Origin: Zonotrichia leucophrys gambelii
Taxonomy: Eukaryota > Chordata > Aves > Passeriformes > Passerellidae
DNA length: 64,000 nt
Direction of reading: 5' to 3'
Assembly: GCF_028769735.1 (NCBI RefSeq)
Contig: NC_088169.1
Location: forward strand, 44,111,229 to 44,175,228
Positions 14,261 through 28,024 of this stretch are shown here, piece by piece; the stretch's first letter is position 1, and each line of letters begins with the position of its first letter. Made by a program: the position numbers and the translations under genes. The notes below the pieces were generated by a model. The model made no database searches. It worked only from the letters and a program-made list of their open reading frames with translations, and was not told where the DNA came from.

Positions 14261-14642
14261 TGTGACAGTGTTCACAGGGGTCTGAGGATGAGGGAAGAGA
14301 CGAGGATCTGACTCCATATTTCAGAAGGCTTGATTTATTATTTTATCATATATATCATATTAAAACTATTCTAAAAGAATAGAAGAAAGGATTTCATCAG
14401 AAGGCTAGCTAAGAATAGAAAAGAAGGAATGATAACAAAAGCTTCTGTCTCGGACAGAGTCCAAGCCAGCTGACTGTGACTGGCCATTAATTAGAAACAA
14501 CTCTATGAGGCCAATCACAGATCCACCTGTTGCATTCCACAGCAGCAGATAATCATTGTTTACATTTTGTTCTGAGGCCTCTCAGCTTCTCAGGAGGAAA
14601 AAATCCTAAGGAAAGGATTTTTCATAAAACATGTCTGTGACA
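14261..14642 (-). mobile_element. Solo LTR, ERVL-type endogenous retrovirus
   Basis: A 382-bp block reads on the minus strand from TGTCACAGAC to CTGTCACA, which gives the TG...CA termini expected of an LTR. The sequence resembles, from memory, an ERVL-class LTR family common in passerine genomes; a Repbase or Dfam match would settle this. The tail side carries TTTATT on the plus strand (AATAAA on the minus strand) at 14334-14339. No retroviral gag, pol or env sequence adjoins it, so it is a solo LTR left by recombination between the two LTRs of a provirus. The flanks (CACACC and CAGGCC) are not a clean target duplication, so the copy has probably decayed at its edges. The right end could be 14642 or 14644. 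Confidence 0.8.
14334..14339 (-). promoter_or_regulatory. LTR polyadenylation signal AATAAA
   Basis: AATAAA is read on the minus strand inside the ERVL-type LTR, about 75 bp from its 3' end. This is a usual place for the R-region signal. Activity is not implied. Confidence 0.5.
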
Positions 14643-17581
14643 CAGGCCTCATGATCTGCCTTTGCATACCCATTCTGAATGGCATATTCTGTGTTTCTTT
14701 TCTAAATAATTACAAAATCCTTAAAGATTACTGAAACTACATTATGTTTGTTAGTGAAAATGAAGTGTCATGCATTATAGAGTTCAACACTCTGCATTCT
14801 CATTTGATTTTCCACATAAAGTAGAATATAGATAACATCAAATTGAATCTATTAAAGCTTAGTATGCATAATAATTAAGCTAATGCATATTTCACATCTA
14901 GCACCATATAGTCAACAACATTAGCCATCTACTCTGCTTGGACTTTCATTAAATGTTTTTCAGGACATCATTATGTGTCTTTCAGTAATAACTGTACACA
15001 GCCATACTCCATCTGGAAATGGGAGACAGCTTCTAGGCTATAACACTTCCAAATGATGTGATGAGATGTTAATTTTATGGTTAAACAGCAGTGAAGAAAG
15101 TTCCCAAGGGAATGCTTTTACAAAAAGAGGCATTATTTTCAGCAAGCCTTCCAACTGTAAACATCTCTAACTCATTACTGAGTTATTCTGCTGTTTTCTA
15201 AAATGTTCTTCTGGTAAAGACCCTATAATATTAATTTATAGTAGTGAATTCAGGATTTGGGACCAAATAGTGTATATATCTATAATCTGGTGCCTAATAA
15301 CTAGCTGAATTTTGAGAGAAATTTCATTCTGATCTCTTCTAGTCCTACTTTTTTTACACAAGAGTGTTAGGAGACATGGAAAAATACATTTGAATATAAG
15401 ATAGACATTCCTTTGCTAGCACTGCTGATTTCTTGGTTTATAGAAAAAAAAAAAAGAAAAAAATGCCTAATATGAATTAAAATACAGCAGAGTATAAAAT
15501 GGGTCTACTTAATAAAAATCTCAGTGGATATTCTTATTATTAAAGCCTTCAGAAATTAATTATATTAACTATTGTGAATTCAGATAGTTAAAAGCCTCAG
15601 GAGACCCATCTACAGGACTCCATTATCACTGAGAGGACTGTGGTAGATAGATTTAAGCAAGAGTGTTTTATACACTAGTATTAGCAGCCGTCAGATATCT
15701 TATCTTGCCAGTCAAAGTGTTTCAACAGAAGTTGATCTGTCTCACCTTTTTTGGCTACTTTTGAGTGGTAGAGTCATAGCACCAAATGGTAAGAATTCTC
15801 TCCATATGTTCTATAAAAGAAAACAGAAAAGAAAATCCTATATAACTCCTATATACCAGATTTCTTGTTTAAGGGGAGATGACACCAAATAACGAATTTC
15901 CTCTAATCCCTGTAGTTATGTTGGTGACATGAGAATGTTGCTCTCTTCAAAGACCTTAATAGCTTTACAGTCTACAGATGTTATTTATGGCAGTTGTATA
16001 AACATCTGATGAACTGCATGAGAGCATCCATATGTCATATATATATGTATGTGTAAGAAATCATCTCAATTTCCTGAAATACTAAAATCTCAAGAAGCCT
16101 AAAAATTTTTTTAAGAGATACAGCAGCTATAACATTATTTCAGCTTTAAAAATTACTCTGATGAAACAAGCCTGTATATTTCTGTGGAGAGACTCCATAT
16201 ATACATCTCCTATACTTTTTTCTCTTTTTTTAAATTTACTTTAAAATAGACAGATAAACAACATATTTGCTTTGTTCCTAAAACAGTGAATTCTATAAAT
16301 TCCCCTTTTTTTTATTGTGAACATTTGTTGAAAAAGGTTTTTTTGTACTTACATAAAATTAAAATTCTCATTACTTAATTTTCATAACTGGCTGCAATAT
16401 CCTAGAGATTACTGACAAGGCAGCAACACTATAATATAACATAAAAGTATCATTCAAGACATCTTTCAGAAAATTTGGAAATATTTGATTTATTCAATAA
16501 TTTATTAAAAAATTTAATCAATAACAAAGAATTAAAAGAAACAGTCAAAAATTTTGAGAATAAGTATATTATTAAAAATTAGAGTATTACCATAAGTTGT
16601 TTGAGGCAAAAATATATATTTAGAACTTTTAAATATACACATAAAAGTAAAAAAAAAAGGAAAATACACTAACTAAACAAGTCATAGCAAATCCTGCACA
16701 TGAAGCAAAGTAAATTTCCCTGTGCCATCAGCAGCTCTATGTTTGGCCTTCTAAAATGGTGAGAAACCATACAGAACATATGCCAACCATCAATTTCTTG
16801 CAAAGCATGAATTCCAATTCCCTTTCCCTGGAGTATGTTTTTAAAGACAACCCACTAGGCAGAGGATGAAAATGGTCACCTGCTCAATACTCTTCATTGC
16901 CTTACAGAGTTTATGTGATGAAGAGTGTCTTAGGCATAGAATGCATTGTAAACAAACTTTAAAGTAGTAATAATGGAATGGCACAGTTTAATAATCTTAA
17001 ATTCATTACATTAAAGACAAAATTTCCAAGAACGCCTGAAGAGCAGGACAATATGAGGTTCTCCAGAGCTTTTTCAATTGAGCAAGATTATTTACATCCC
17101 ACTTCCTGATCCCATACAAAAGTACACCTACACTCACAAACAGACACATACACATATAAAAGTGCTGACATCTACAAGCACTGGCTATGTAATTGGTATG
17201 CTGAAACTGAAATGGTGCCTTATCTGGCCAAATAATTTTAAACTGAAAGTTCCAACATTTGTGTTGAGAGAAACTTCACCTCAGTTCACACAGGATTCTT
17301 CAAAAGCAACAGTACTTTGGCTGTAAGTGCAGACTGAAAGGCGTAAGGCTAAAAGTGGGCAAACAAAAGGGAATTACTGGAAGAAATGTAGAAGCCTAAG
17401 TAAAGCTTTTAGCAGGTAATGTCTTGCTGGAGAGGAACTCCCTTATAAACCTCTCTGGATAACATCATGTAACTTTTAGAACTAGCAAAAGAAAGGTTTG
17501 GTTGTTCATTTACTTGTCCTAAGATAATAAAGGGAAATATGAATGAAAAAAAATTCATTTCATCCTGTTCAGGCAAAGTCA

Positions 17582-17601
17582 TATATGTGTGTGTGCGCGT
17601 G

Positions 17602-17632
<31 letters not shown>

Positions 17633-17634
17633 AT
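17582..17634. repeat. GT (CA) dinucleotide microsatellite
   Basis: About 53 bp of TG/GT dinucleotides are interrupted by a few CG steps, with an uninterrupted GT run at the right. The length makes it a plausible polymorphic marker. Thr-His repeats in the minus-strand open frame across it are artefacts. Confidence 0.92.
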
Positions 17635-20600
17635 GTTGGCGTGTTTGGATTAAAGTGCTTTAAATTCTGAAAAAATAGGTATGAAAGTATAATTAGATTT
17701 CCCTTCTTCACTTGTGTAGAGCAGATACAACATTTAATTTAAGGTCTATGCTCTGCACTTTTTATACATTAATCATGCCGTCATATTTTATCCAAAGAAT
17801 AATTTATATATTTTGCTATATGTTTTATGTTCCATTTGATAGTTCCCACATTTTAAAAACAATTATTTAGAGCAATTATTTATTGGGAAGCAGACTTGTA
17901 ATTATTGACTAAATTAAACCAACTATAAGGTAATTTATAATTATGCTAAAAGAACTCTTATGAATATTAACATACTATTACAAGCATATTTGCATTAAAA
18001 AAAACCAAAACAATCTTGTTTAGCTGAGGTAGAGATTATTTTTCTCAGCAGGAGAAAAACTACCATACTGGTATATCCTTTTTCTTGATTTCATTAGGAA
18101 ATTAACATTTCAAGGACACAGCAGAAGTCTACTTTATTCAAACACAAGACTGAGATTTAAAAATCACAACAGTCAAGAAACATTGTTTTCTCAGTGTAAC
18201 TGTTTTATTGTATCAATTTAAAACACAATGCTGTTGAAGGTATCTTACTATATATTCACCTCAAGAATATTACTGAGGCAAAGGTCAAATTTATCAGCTT
18301 TCTGTGTAAATTTTTTGCTGTCACCTTATTCCTCTGGAAGTGCACGTTTTACCATAAACAAGTTGGCAAGTTTTATATTGTCTCTTGTAAACCAAGATTA
18401 TGAGATATTTTAGTACAATCTGAGGAACGTAAGGATTAATGTAGAAGCAGACTCCATTTCACACATGAGACTAAACTTCTCCTACAGGTTTGTAACAAGA
18501 GTTTCTGTTACATAGCTCTGGTAAATGCTACAGTTAAAATTTGAGAATATATTTATGTGCTACTTCCTTAATTTGGTAATGTTCTTTTACATAATCAAGT
18601 ATTTATATATAGTACACAATAGGCTGGCTACTACAGCTATGACTGATTTAATCAGAAGGTGCAAAGCATCCAACAAAATAATTTTGAGGGCAACTAAAAA
18701 AAAAATAGCTGACATCAGCATAGGATCACTGTGTATTAAATTCTCTATTAAACATTTCAAAGAGCAGTCAACTTTCTAACATATGAGCTATGCACAATGC
18801 AGAAACCAAGACAGAAGGTGTACCCACTACTAAGTGATGCCGTGGCAGCTGTAGAATGTAGGAAACCTGAGACTCCTCTGCTAAGAATAAATCTGTCTAC
18901 AAGGTTGGATGCTGAAAAAAATTTGGGTCCTTCAATCAAAGAAAATTAATCAGAAGGCAAAGACTGTTACAGACATCTCAACCTGGAGTTGCCCTAAGTT
19001 CACTGCTGTGCAGTAATGCACAACTAAGTTCCTATATCTATATTCCCCTTTCCATAGCCAGACTACTCCTACTGTTTCCCATGAGTTGTTCCCAAGAGAT
19101 TCTTTACGTAGAATACTTTAGCAGATAGCACCCTGGGTAACAAACTCTTGTACAGCATTAAATCCAGGGAAATAATGTTCTGATATTTCATTGATCCAAA
19201 GAATTTCTCCTTGAGGGCTATCAAACCAGTTGTCTGGCTTCTCTATCAGAGAAGTTTCTATTGCCTTCTTTCAACAGGATAAGGTAAAAACAGCTCATAT
19301 GCCTGTCTGTCATAAATTATATTTAATTCCTTCCCCAGCAGGATCAACACCTGCTCACAGTGTGAGTCTTTCAGAAAAACACAGTTGTCTTGTTTTAGTG
19401 GCAAACAAAGATTATGAGCTTGGATGTGAGTCAATAAAGGAGACTGTAAACGTTTGCATTTTTGGAAGAAAGGAGAAAAGCTGACCTTCTTTTAGAGTGC
19501 CATGGTGTGGGTGGTGGAAAATAAAGTTTTATTTCAAAATTATTTTTAGAAAGAAAATTTATCAGAAAAACCTCCATAATTTCAGTTTTTAATACTTTTG
19601 TGCTTTTACTTACCTAGAACTTGTAGAGCAAAGCAGACACAAAGTACTTCTATGACAAAAATAATTGAAGTGTGAAGGACTGGAGTTTTTTTAAATTCAA
19701 ATCCTTCTGTTTACTCTTGCACTCCGTATTTTATACTACTGTAAGGATTCTGTTTGCAAAGACATATTACTTTTGCTTTTGTTTGTCTCCTATAATGTTA
19801 CTATAAAAAACTAGCTGATATTGTTTCTTCAACAACAATTTTATGTTGCCTAGTTAAAATTGCTGTATATTCTGCTTCTCTCTACAGTCTTTTTTTTTTC
19901 TGTAGAAATATAAGAACATCTCATAGCCTCTGTTTCACTAATAAACAATTTTTAAAATAATCTTGACTAAGTTAATATGATGTCATTTACTGGTGTTTGC
20001 AGTATTTTACTATAGGAGACATAGCTGAAAGTCCCACCTTATTATTTGGGTGTCTAAATTTGAAAGGTTTGGGGTTCCTTAGTTTAAAAGAAATTCATTC
20101 TTCCTTGAAATGCCCTCTTCATTGGCAGGTCTAACTTTAAAGGCCTCTAGATTCTGCATTTAAAAGAGCAAAGTTCCTGAACTTTCACATTTCCATTATG
20201 AAAGCATTTAAATTGTAATGTTTGCAGACCAGCATGAAAACTGGCGTACACCAAAGCATAGTCATTACTTACTCACTAAGAATTTTCTTACTTAATTTTT
20301 CTCCTAATGCATCTGAACCCTTAAAATGTAGCTAAGCTATTTAAAATGCTTCAGGAGCAGCACCATGTCTGTTTGTCTTTCAGGATTTAATTGAGATTAT
20401 ACCAGGTTATAAGCAGGGTTGACTCACAACACACAGAAAAATCCCCAAAACTATCCATGCAAAATCAAATTTTAGGCTTAAAAAACCAGCTCTAAATCAA
20501 CTGCTAGTTACATATTCATTCTCTAATGAAAAGCAAAAAACCATGAAAACTCAATGTTATGGAGCAAAACACAGAAAATAATTGTTTGAAATCAACAAGT

Positions 20601-22819
20601 TTTCCTTGAACTCTTTCACATAGAAAGAAAAATGTTTTCTTATAATTTGACTATGAAAACATGAGTTTTTAAAAATTATTTTCCAGCAAGTTTAACACTT
20701 GAAGTTGAAGCTTTTGGAGTGCCTACAGTGAGGTTATATTTCACACTCATGATATGAATTATCTGAGCTGGATTTTTTTCTGCTTACTGTGAAACTGTAC
20801 AGAATGAGTGCCTGAATCTCTTTCACTGACTACGAATGAGCATAGAATGCTGAAGAAAAATATGTGTATTTACAATGAGATGCCCATAGATTATCTCCAC
20901 CCAATGTATAAAAAAATTGTTTATTTGCAAAACATGTCTTTTGTAACCTCATCTATTCCCACCTGCTGCTTTTAAAAGACCTAGTCTTTTTTATGCTATT
21001 ATCATCCAGTTAAAGGGTTTAATGTTTCTCTGAGGAATACAGTTGACTGGTTTCCTACTTTTTTCTTCTCCTTAACCAATCTCCTTAGAGGACTAAAAAC
21101 ATTTTCCTTAAAGCACAGTTACCACTATGATCTATGAAGTAATGGTAACTTCAAACATGGGTGCTCACGATTTTTCCCTTGCAAACTCCATTACAAGTAC
21201 AATAAACTCTTTTTCTAAGACATTGGTTTTCAAGGGTTTAGCTAAAATACCTACAATTATTGCTGCTAGAATAGTTTCTTAACAAGTCTGAATGATCAGA
21301 AAGATATAAAAAAACATTAGAAGGACATCCTTGGCTTGTGTTGGTAAATCCAATGTTAACCACTGACAAATGACAGGGGTGTTTTAACAATGGGCTACAA
21401 CTATTGTCACCTCTCAGAGACTCACAGTTACAATTGATAACAGGAAATGTTTGTGGCACCATGAGTGAAAACACATATTCATGAGAAAAACATTCTGTTA
21501 AGGCAAAGAAGTACCTTTTTCCTGGTAGCAGGTTAGGGAATCAACATAGTACAGGTTAAAGCCATAGCTAACATGGGTACTTAGCAAACAAAGGTTATTG
21601 GCAGTTACATTTCTGAACTGCAGGCTGCTACAAAGGATCTTAAAAGCATTTAGTCCCTATGTCCTGAGGGCCAACTTAGTTGTAAAATCACATTTGGGAT
21701 CAAGATGGAATTTTCATATCTACAAAGACTCCTGGACAGTTTTTTATTCTCTTCTGTGAGGCACAGCTCACTCCCAGGGATCATGTCAGATCATGAACTT
21801 TCTGCTTTGGAAAACTTCAGGCCTCGTTTTTGAGTCATCTGTTCTGTGGAGAATACTGGCTTGTGTTTTGACTCATTTGTACTTCAGACATTTAGGTTGC
21901 TACAGGCCATTGGAAGCATTCTGCAGCTAGTGTTAAGTAGGGTCAGGTACAAAGGCAATTCTGCAGACTTCTGATAGAAGACCTTTTTGCATTGGTCTGT
22001 TACTGAGACAGGCTGGTTTCTGTGCCCATGTCTATACTGAAAAATAGAGAAAAAAGCATCTGCTGCCGACTCACACTCATACAGTTCAGGGCTAGTTGAA
22101 AGTTAATTAATTTAGGATAGTAATATTTTTCAGGTACTATTATGAGGTGCAGCTTGTATTTATCCAAAAAAAGTGGACTACCTACATGAAATAGTGTTTG
22201 CTAATTAGCCATTGCCTAAACACCCTCAGCATCAATAATGCAAACTGCATATGGGGAGAACACAGTGGTGCAGATGATCGGATATAATCTACTTTTTTGC
22301 TTTCCTCAAGATAAGTAGAAAGCAATATACTTAAATAGCTAATTTTCATTCAGGGATATGTTTCTGCTTCTGTTTTTTTAACCAACATCAGTTATCTTTT
22401 CTCACCACCTGTCTCAATTTGGAATTGACAAATATTTCTTGGACTGTTTCAACAGCATAGTTATAAGATCATGTCAATCCTGTTACAGCCACTGCTCTTA
22501 TGTTAATATGCTTATGCTATATTAACATATATTATGCTAATATAACTAATATGTCTTTACTCTGATCATACTATGGACTTTCATCTTTCTTTCTGATTTG
22601 AAGAGAGCAAAAAAAGTCAACAAACAAGTCAAACAAGTGGTCAGTAATAGGTAGCTGTTGTTTTACATCAGTTCAGCAAACTAGAAGCCTGAGCCAGCAA
22701 GTCTCATTCTGTATTGACACCAAGGAAATAAGAGCTTATCCAGTAATACCATGAAAAGGTGTGGGGCTGAAATTTTTTCCAAAGGCATTATAGATTCTTT
22801 ACCAGTAATTTCCCACAGT

Positions 22820-23700
22820 CAGATTCTTGACAGCAAGTTGGCAAAGAGCTGTTGTGATGGGTCAGTGACTTGTGGGACTGAGCCTTGATGTCACGTCACT
22901 GACTTACAGCTCACAAGGGTCTTAAAAGTCCTTTTGCAGCAGAACCACACAAGAAATTCAAAGCGAGCTTCTCTCCCCTTTTTGTTCAGCATTTTCCTGT
23001 TCAGTTCCTCTGATAATTGTCCATAACTTACAAGTGAGCCTAATTTGTTTGTAGCCTTTAATGCAGCCTTTTAAGCATACCGTAACAAATGAGTGATCAG
23101 GAAAAAGGAAGGTAGCATGACAACTCCTGTTCACACCAAGTAATTTCAAAGGCTTTATTTTTTCAAAAAGAAAGATGTAAGCCATGGCAGGACTATTAAT
23201 TACTAGGTCTGTTGCCGAATTTTTTTTTGACTGAAGCCAAGTAACAACATTTTTGTCTTGCCAGGAGTTTTGATGGATGAGTTTCATGTAAACAAATGAC
23301 TCATTGGTCTCACTTTGTAGAGAGAGAGAATGAGACTGTCAGATTACTTAATAGGTAATGGGAAGACAGAGACCCTTATGGAGCAAATTAACCCCTTTGC
23401 CCTCCGGGGTATACATTTAAATGAATCAGACATTGCTAAAAATATGTCTTTGAAACAATATAAAAAGTTAATTGTGATTACTTCAGATGTAGCTGAGATA
23501 TGGGTGTCAGAGCTTTATATGCTATGTAATATTGATTTGATTGTCCTTTTAGAGTCTTAAGAGAATGGAGAGAATATTGTAATAAATGAAATTTTATGCA
23601 TTTTGGAAGATTGTCTATTGTCCTTAAGCCTTTAAGCCCATGATGGGATTGAAAAAGGAACCTCTTAAACCGGCATATATGTCTCTAAATTACTGTGACA
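22820..23700. other. Candidate conserved non-coding block
   Basis: This stretch has few simple repeats, more even base composition than its surroundings and several motif-like words, including GTCACGTCAC (an overlapping CRE-like half site) and AACCACA (RUNX-like). A 9-bp inverted repeat, GTCAGTGAC with GTCACTGAC, lies near 22861-22905. The call rests on texture only. No alignment was possible, and it may be ordinary unique DNA. Confidence 0.2.
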
Positions 23701-26700
23701 TTTGAAGGTAGAATGTTAGCTGAGCTCATTACATTTTTGACACTGATGTCTTATAAGGACTTCAGTCTGTTGAGAGAGCTACAGCAGTTTCTGTGAGCAA
23801 AAAGCAATTAGCTAAAAAACTCAGCCCTGATTTTAACAATACTAACATATTTCGGAGGAGTGTAGCACCACTCAGCTAAGTGACACAGAATTGTAGAGAA
23901 TTTATATGAAAAAATAACTTAGCAGTTACTAAAAGGGCACAATACATTGAGGTTACTTAAAACAGTATTGGGGGAAGAAAAGAAGAGTGGAATTAGGGAG
24001 TTACTTTACATTATTTGAATTGTAAAAAAGAATTTAGTCCAGGCAAATGACATAGAATTAAATAATTTGTGGCAAAACAATCTTTCACGTACTTAAATAT
24101 GGTATTTAGTAGCAGTTTTGTATTCATGGAACTCTGAGCTAAGACCTTTTTATCATGGCACCCATTTGGCAGGTCTCAAGCATTTACTGAAAATGCCAAG
24201 AGAATTAAGTACAAATGCAGAACTGGTCACTGTTGAATAGGATGTTACCATGAAAATGGGCCAGCATTATCTTATGAAAAGAGAAATTACCTACAGTTTT
24301 GAGATGACAGTCCTCTGAAGAATTTGGGATTAAAAGAGAATAGTTTTCCAATAGTTTTCCTTCTTTAGGTGAGATGGTCATTTTATTTACATAGATGTCA
24401 ATCCATGGAAGTGCCACTAAAATAAATTAGGTAATATTATTAATACTGGAAGCTGAATATTTTATTGTTTTTCTCTGGAAATAAACATAATGAATAAAAA
24501 TTACTTGTGTAAAACATGATACTTTTAGAGTTGAAAAACAAGTAAACACAATAGCAGCATTGCAAGGAAATTAATAGACTGGGGGAAACCAAAGATTCTA
24601 AATCACATAGAATTTAATTGCATTCTAAAAAATATTTTCTCCCCTTTGTTCTTTTTTTGCAGGGACTTCTGTTCCAACTGGACAAGAATTTATCCCTCAC
24701 TTCCTCAGTTATGCTTCTTGCCATGCTTTTTTCTATCATGCATATTTTGTTCTTTTTTGGTCTATTTTCTTAATGAGAACAGGAACATTTTTTTCTCTAA
24801 AAAAAAGTGTCTATTCTTCCAATTATTGCACGGTAGGCAAAGACCTAAGAAGATACATCATTAAGCAGAGTACAATAAGAACTGTACATGTAGCATTTAT
24901 TTGCTTTATCTTAGGGATAATTAGTAGGAGGCATTAATGCCTGTTCAGGAAGTCAATGTAGACTATGGTTTTCAAATTCAGATTTAAACTAAAGGGGGAC
25001 CTTCAGAGTTGCAATGTATCTGTATCACACAAATTACAAGATTTTTTTTAAGTCACAGCTTTTCAGGGATTCAGGTCTTAAAAGCTTGTGACTACACTGG
25101 GCCATAATTCCTTTTTAAGTAAACTACAGGCTTTGTATGAGAATGCAGGTATAAAAACATGACATTCTGAATAAAAAAGAATAGAGATATAAACCACAAT
25201 ATTCATCAATATTTTAAAAGTCATGCATAGTCTGTCAACCTAATTAAAACAGAATTAATTCTGTCAACAGAATTAAAATTTAGACTAAGATATTTAGGCT
25301 TTAAAGCTTGCTTTCGGCATTATTGATAATAAAATATAATTTTTGTCATATTTCAGAGCAATTTCTGTTCAGAGGTTTGGAATGCATGAAGATCAAAATA
25401 CAAAGAGAGATACTCTAGACTGAATATTGCCTCTGTGTATCTATTTAGGAGAACTCACAATACTATCACATGAGATGAAACAATTCACAATCAGCAATAC
25501 AATACTGCCATGCCTAAAAGCAGTAGTGGACATCCCACCAAACAACAGTGTGTTCCTCTTCTTCCCTATGTTATTTATGAATGTTTATCATTAATTACAA
25601 TGAAAGCGTAATTGATAATAAGAAATGGTGTTTCCATTTCTTTGCTTTATCTATTGTCTCTGAAAGTTCTTTGGATATGTGGCAATATAGCCCAACTATG
25701 TAGGAGGCTCAGGAAATGCAGGATATGCCTTTCAACCCACTCCCTGGATAAATCTCCCTCTCTCTTTCCTGGACTAATCATAAAGGTTCTTCATTCAGTG
25801 GAAATTACTGAGTATGTTATTTTATTTTTCATTCAAATATATTTCAGTTTTTCTTCAGATTTTAGCTATGCCTTTCTTGATTTGAGAAATCTTTTAAAAA
25901 TAATAATTTTACTAGTTGTTAAAATACATTAAACAGATGCTAGTTCAATAAATAGCTTTTGGGGTGTGTTTTATAAAGTCTTAATTCCTGTGGTTTTATT
26001 TATTCAAAATTAGAATTTACTCTGCAAGCTGAATCCTAGCATGAGCTATTGTTTTTACAGTATAGTATAGAAAATTTTGTTTAGGTCCTTTCTGTAAGTG
26101 CAATAGGCATAGAATATCTTAGGAATTAAAGGAAAAAAACTTCTTCAAAGAGAATATAATAGAAAATTACTGTAATCTAGCCTATTCTCCTTAGTACCCA
26201 TATGGAAATAGGTCAACTTTCATATACATCCAGTAGGGAATCTAATCACACCCATTTTTATTCAACCAGTTTGATGGAATTAAAAAAACCCATTAATTTC
26301 AATTTGTCACAGCCCAAAGGCTTACCCATGCTTTTGGCATATGGGGTTCCTGACATGAGTCCCCAGAATTATGCAATACAGAAAGACATGGAGCCTTTTT
26401 CCTGTTAGTTTCTCCACTTGGTTACAGACGGCCTCCCTGCCTCCCATGTTTATATGTCTTTGAGAAGGATCAGTTCAATGATCTCATGAGGCACAGAGGT
26501 GAGGCTGATTTACTTTGGCATCTTAAATACATAAAACCTGTAACTTTGGCATCATATAGTATTATTTAGGTAGTCTGGGTGAAGTCTATTCTGTTTAAGA
26601 CTCAGAGAACATTTTTTTTTATTCTTTCTCTGCCTTGAATATTTAAATACTACATTTATTCCTGGTTTTTTCAAAGTAAAAGTGACATTCTCTTTCATCA

Positions 26701-26942
26701 TTACCTCTTCCTGACTTCTATTTCTCCTTTCTGCAGACTTGTTATTTTCCAGTTCTCCTTCATGTCTTGAGAGAAACACTAAGTTTATGAAAATTCATTC
26801 TTATCTCCCTTGGTTAATCTATCTTATATAAAAGTTACCGTCTGTCCCAGCTTCCCATATAATTTCTGTCAGCGGGGCATTGAAGTGTAGTGTCTATTAT
26901 TCCACTTTCCACACTATTTATAGAAACACATTATGGCACCTT

Positions 26943-26964
26943 CCCCCACCATCCCTCCCCTCCC
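26943..26964 (-). other. G-quadruplex-forming motif (minus strand)
   Basis: The plus strand shows four C-runs (5, 3, 4 and 3 bases) within 22 bp. The minus strand therefore reads GGG-A-GGGG-A-GGG-ATGGT-GGGGG, which satisfies the usual G3+N1-7 pattern. Such a motif is unusual for the very AT-rich surroundings. No adjoining gene gives it a role. Confidence 0.6.
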
Positions 26965-27876
26965 ATATCTGACATGCATAGTGATATAAACGTCTTTGCT
27001 TCATGGCCACGTTTCAGCTTCTCCTTCTGATACCAGAGGCTGCTTTTATCAGCACTTCCTCTTGCAGACTAAGTGATCAGCCAGAAGACTAAAGGATTTT
27101 GTATTAAACCAGTGATGTGATAAATGGGTTTGGCCTCAAAAAGACCTATTCATCTCATACACTTACTGGAATTTGAAGATTGGCTCATAAGCTGCAATTC
27201 CAGACCAATTTTTTTAAAAGAACATTAGAACAAATGTAAGTATTCTTTTCATGAAAAGTGATATAAAAGTGGCCATGAGGAAAAAATTCTCATTTTGATA
27301 TGAAAGAATAAAGAATACATGGCAAATGCAACTGTGATCTCTGCTGGCAGTAATTTCCTTTGCTGAGAAACATGGCAGCATCAGGTGATTTGTAACTTGA
27401 ACCATCAATATGAAGGAAGTACAATCTGAGCCAGTCAACAAAAACTCATCATGACACTAGAACCTTATGAAAATGAAAAAGGATTATATATAAGCATGAT
27501 TTTTTGTCTCAGTTATATTAATCACTCTTTAAAATCACTATATGATGCATTGAGACTTGATCTTATCTTAGGCAGGTACTACACCCCTGTGGCAGTATGG
27601 CAGAATTTTTATGTTTGGGTGGGGGTTACATTTCACCAAAAAAAAGACAGTTTTAGCTACATCTGTGCCTATCACTTATGAGAAGAGAACTGGGTGTAAA
27701 AAGAAAGTGAAAACTTTCTCTTAAATCCATTTGGTATTTTGCTCTTCTAGTGTTTAACTCCTGCAGTGCATTTTCTAATCATCCAAATCCAGTTTGTTAC
27801 ATCAGGCTTTACAAGGAAAATATTTTGTTTTGAAGGATTAGGAAGGAAGACAGCAACAGACAATAGGAAGTTGTCC

Positions 27877-27889
27877 TTTTTTTTTTTTT
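27877..27889. repeat. Poly(T) run
   Basis: The run is 13 bases of T with no recognised retroposon attached. Confidence 0.8.
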
Positions 27890-27989
27890 CAGCATAATTT
27901 AAAATCTAATCTTAACAAAATCTAATTTTGAAAAACAACCCTTTCACTTTGCAGAGCTGAAAAATACAGGCAGTGGACTGAAAAATGAG

Positions 27990-28024
27990 AGCTGGCAGGA
28001 CGTTCGCTATTAAACCTGCCAGCT
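27990..28024. repeat. Perfect 10-bp GC-rich hairpin, 15-nt loop
   Basis: AGCTGGCAGG at 27990-27999 is the exact reverse complement of CCTGCCAGCT at 28015-28024. The 15-nt loop contains two CpG (ACG and TCG). A GC-rich perfect stem is uncommon in this AT-rich context. No terminator or RNA gene is claimed. Confidence 0.7.

Noticed and set aside
17078..17711. Open frames with Thr-His and similar repeats on both strands
   Set aside because: They are translations of or around the GT/CA microsatellite.
25249..25264. 16-bp perfect palindrome ACAGAATTAATTCTGT
   Set aside because: Eight-base AT-rich arms are expected by chance about once or more in this length of DNA.
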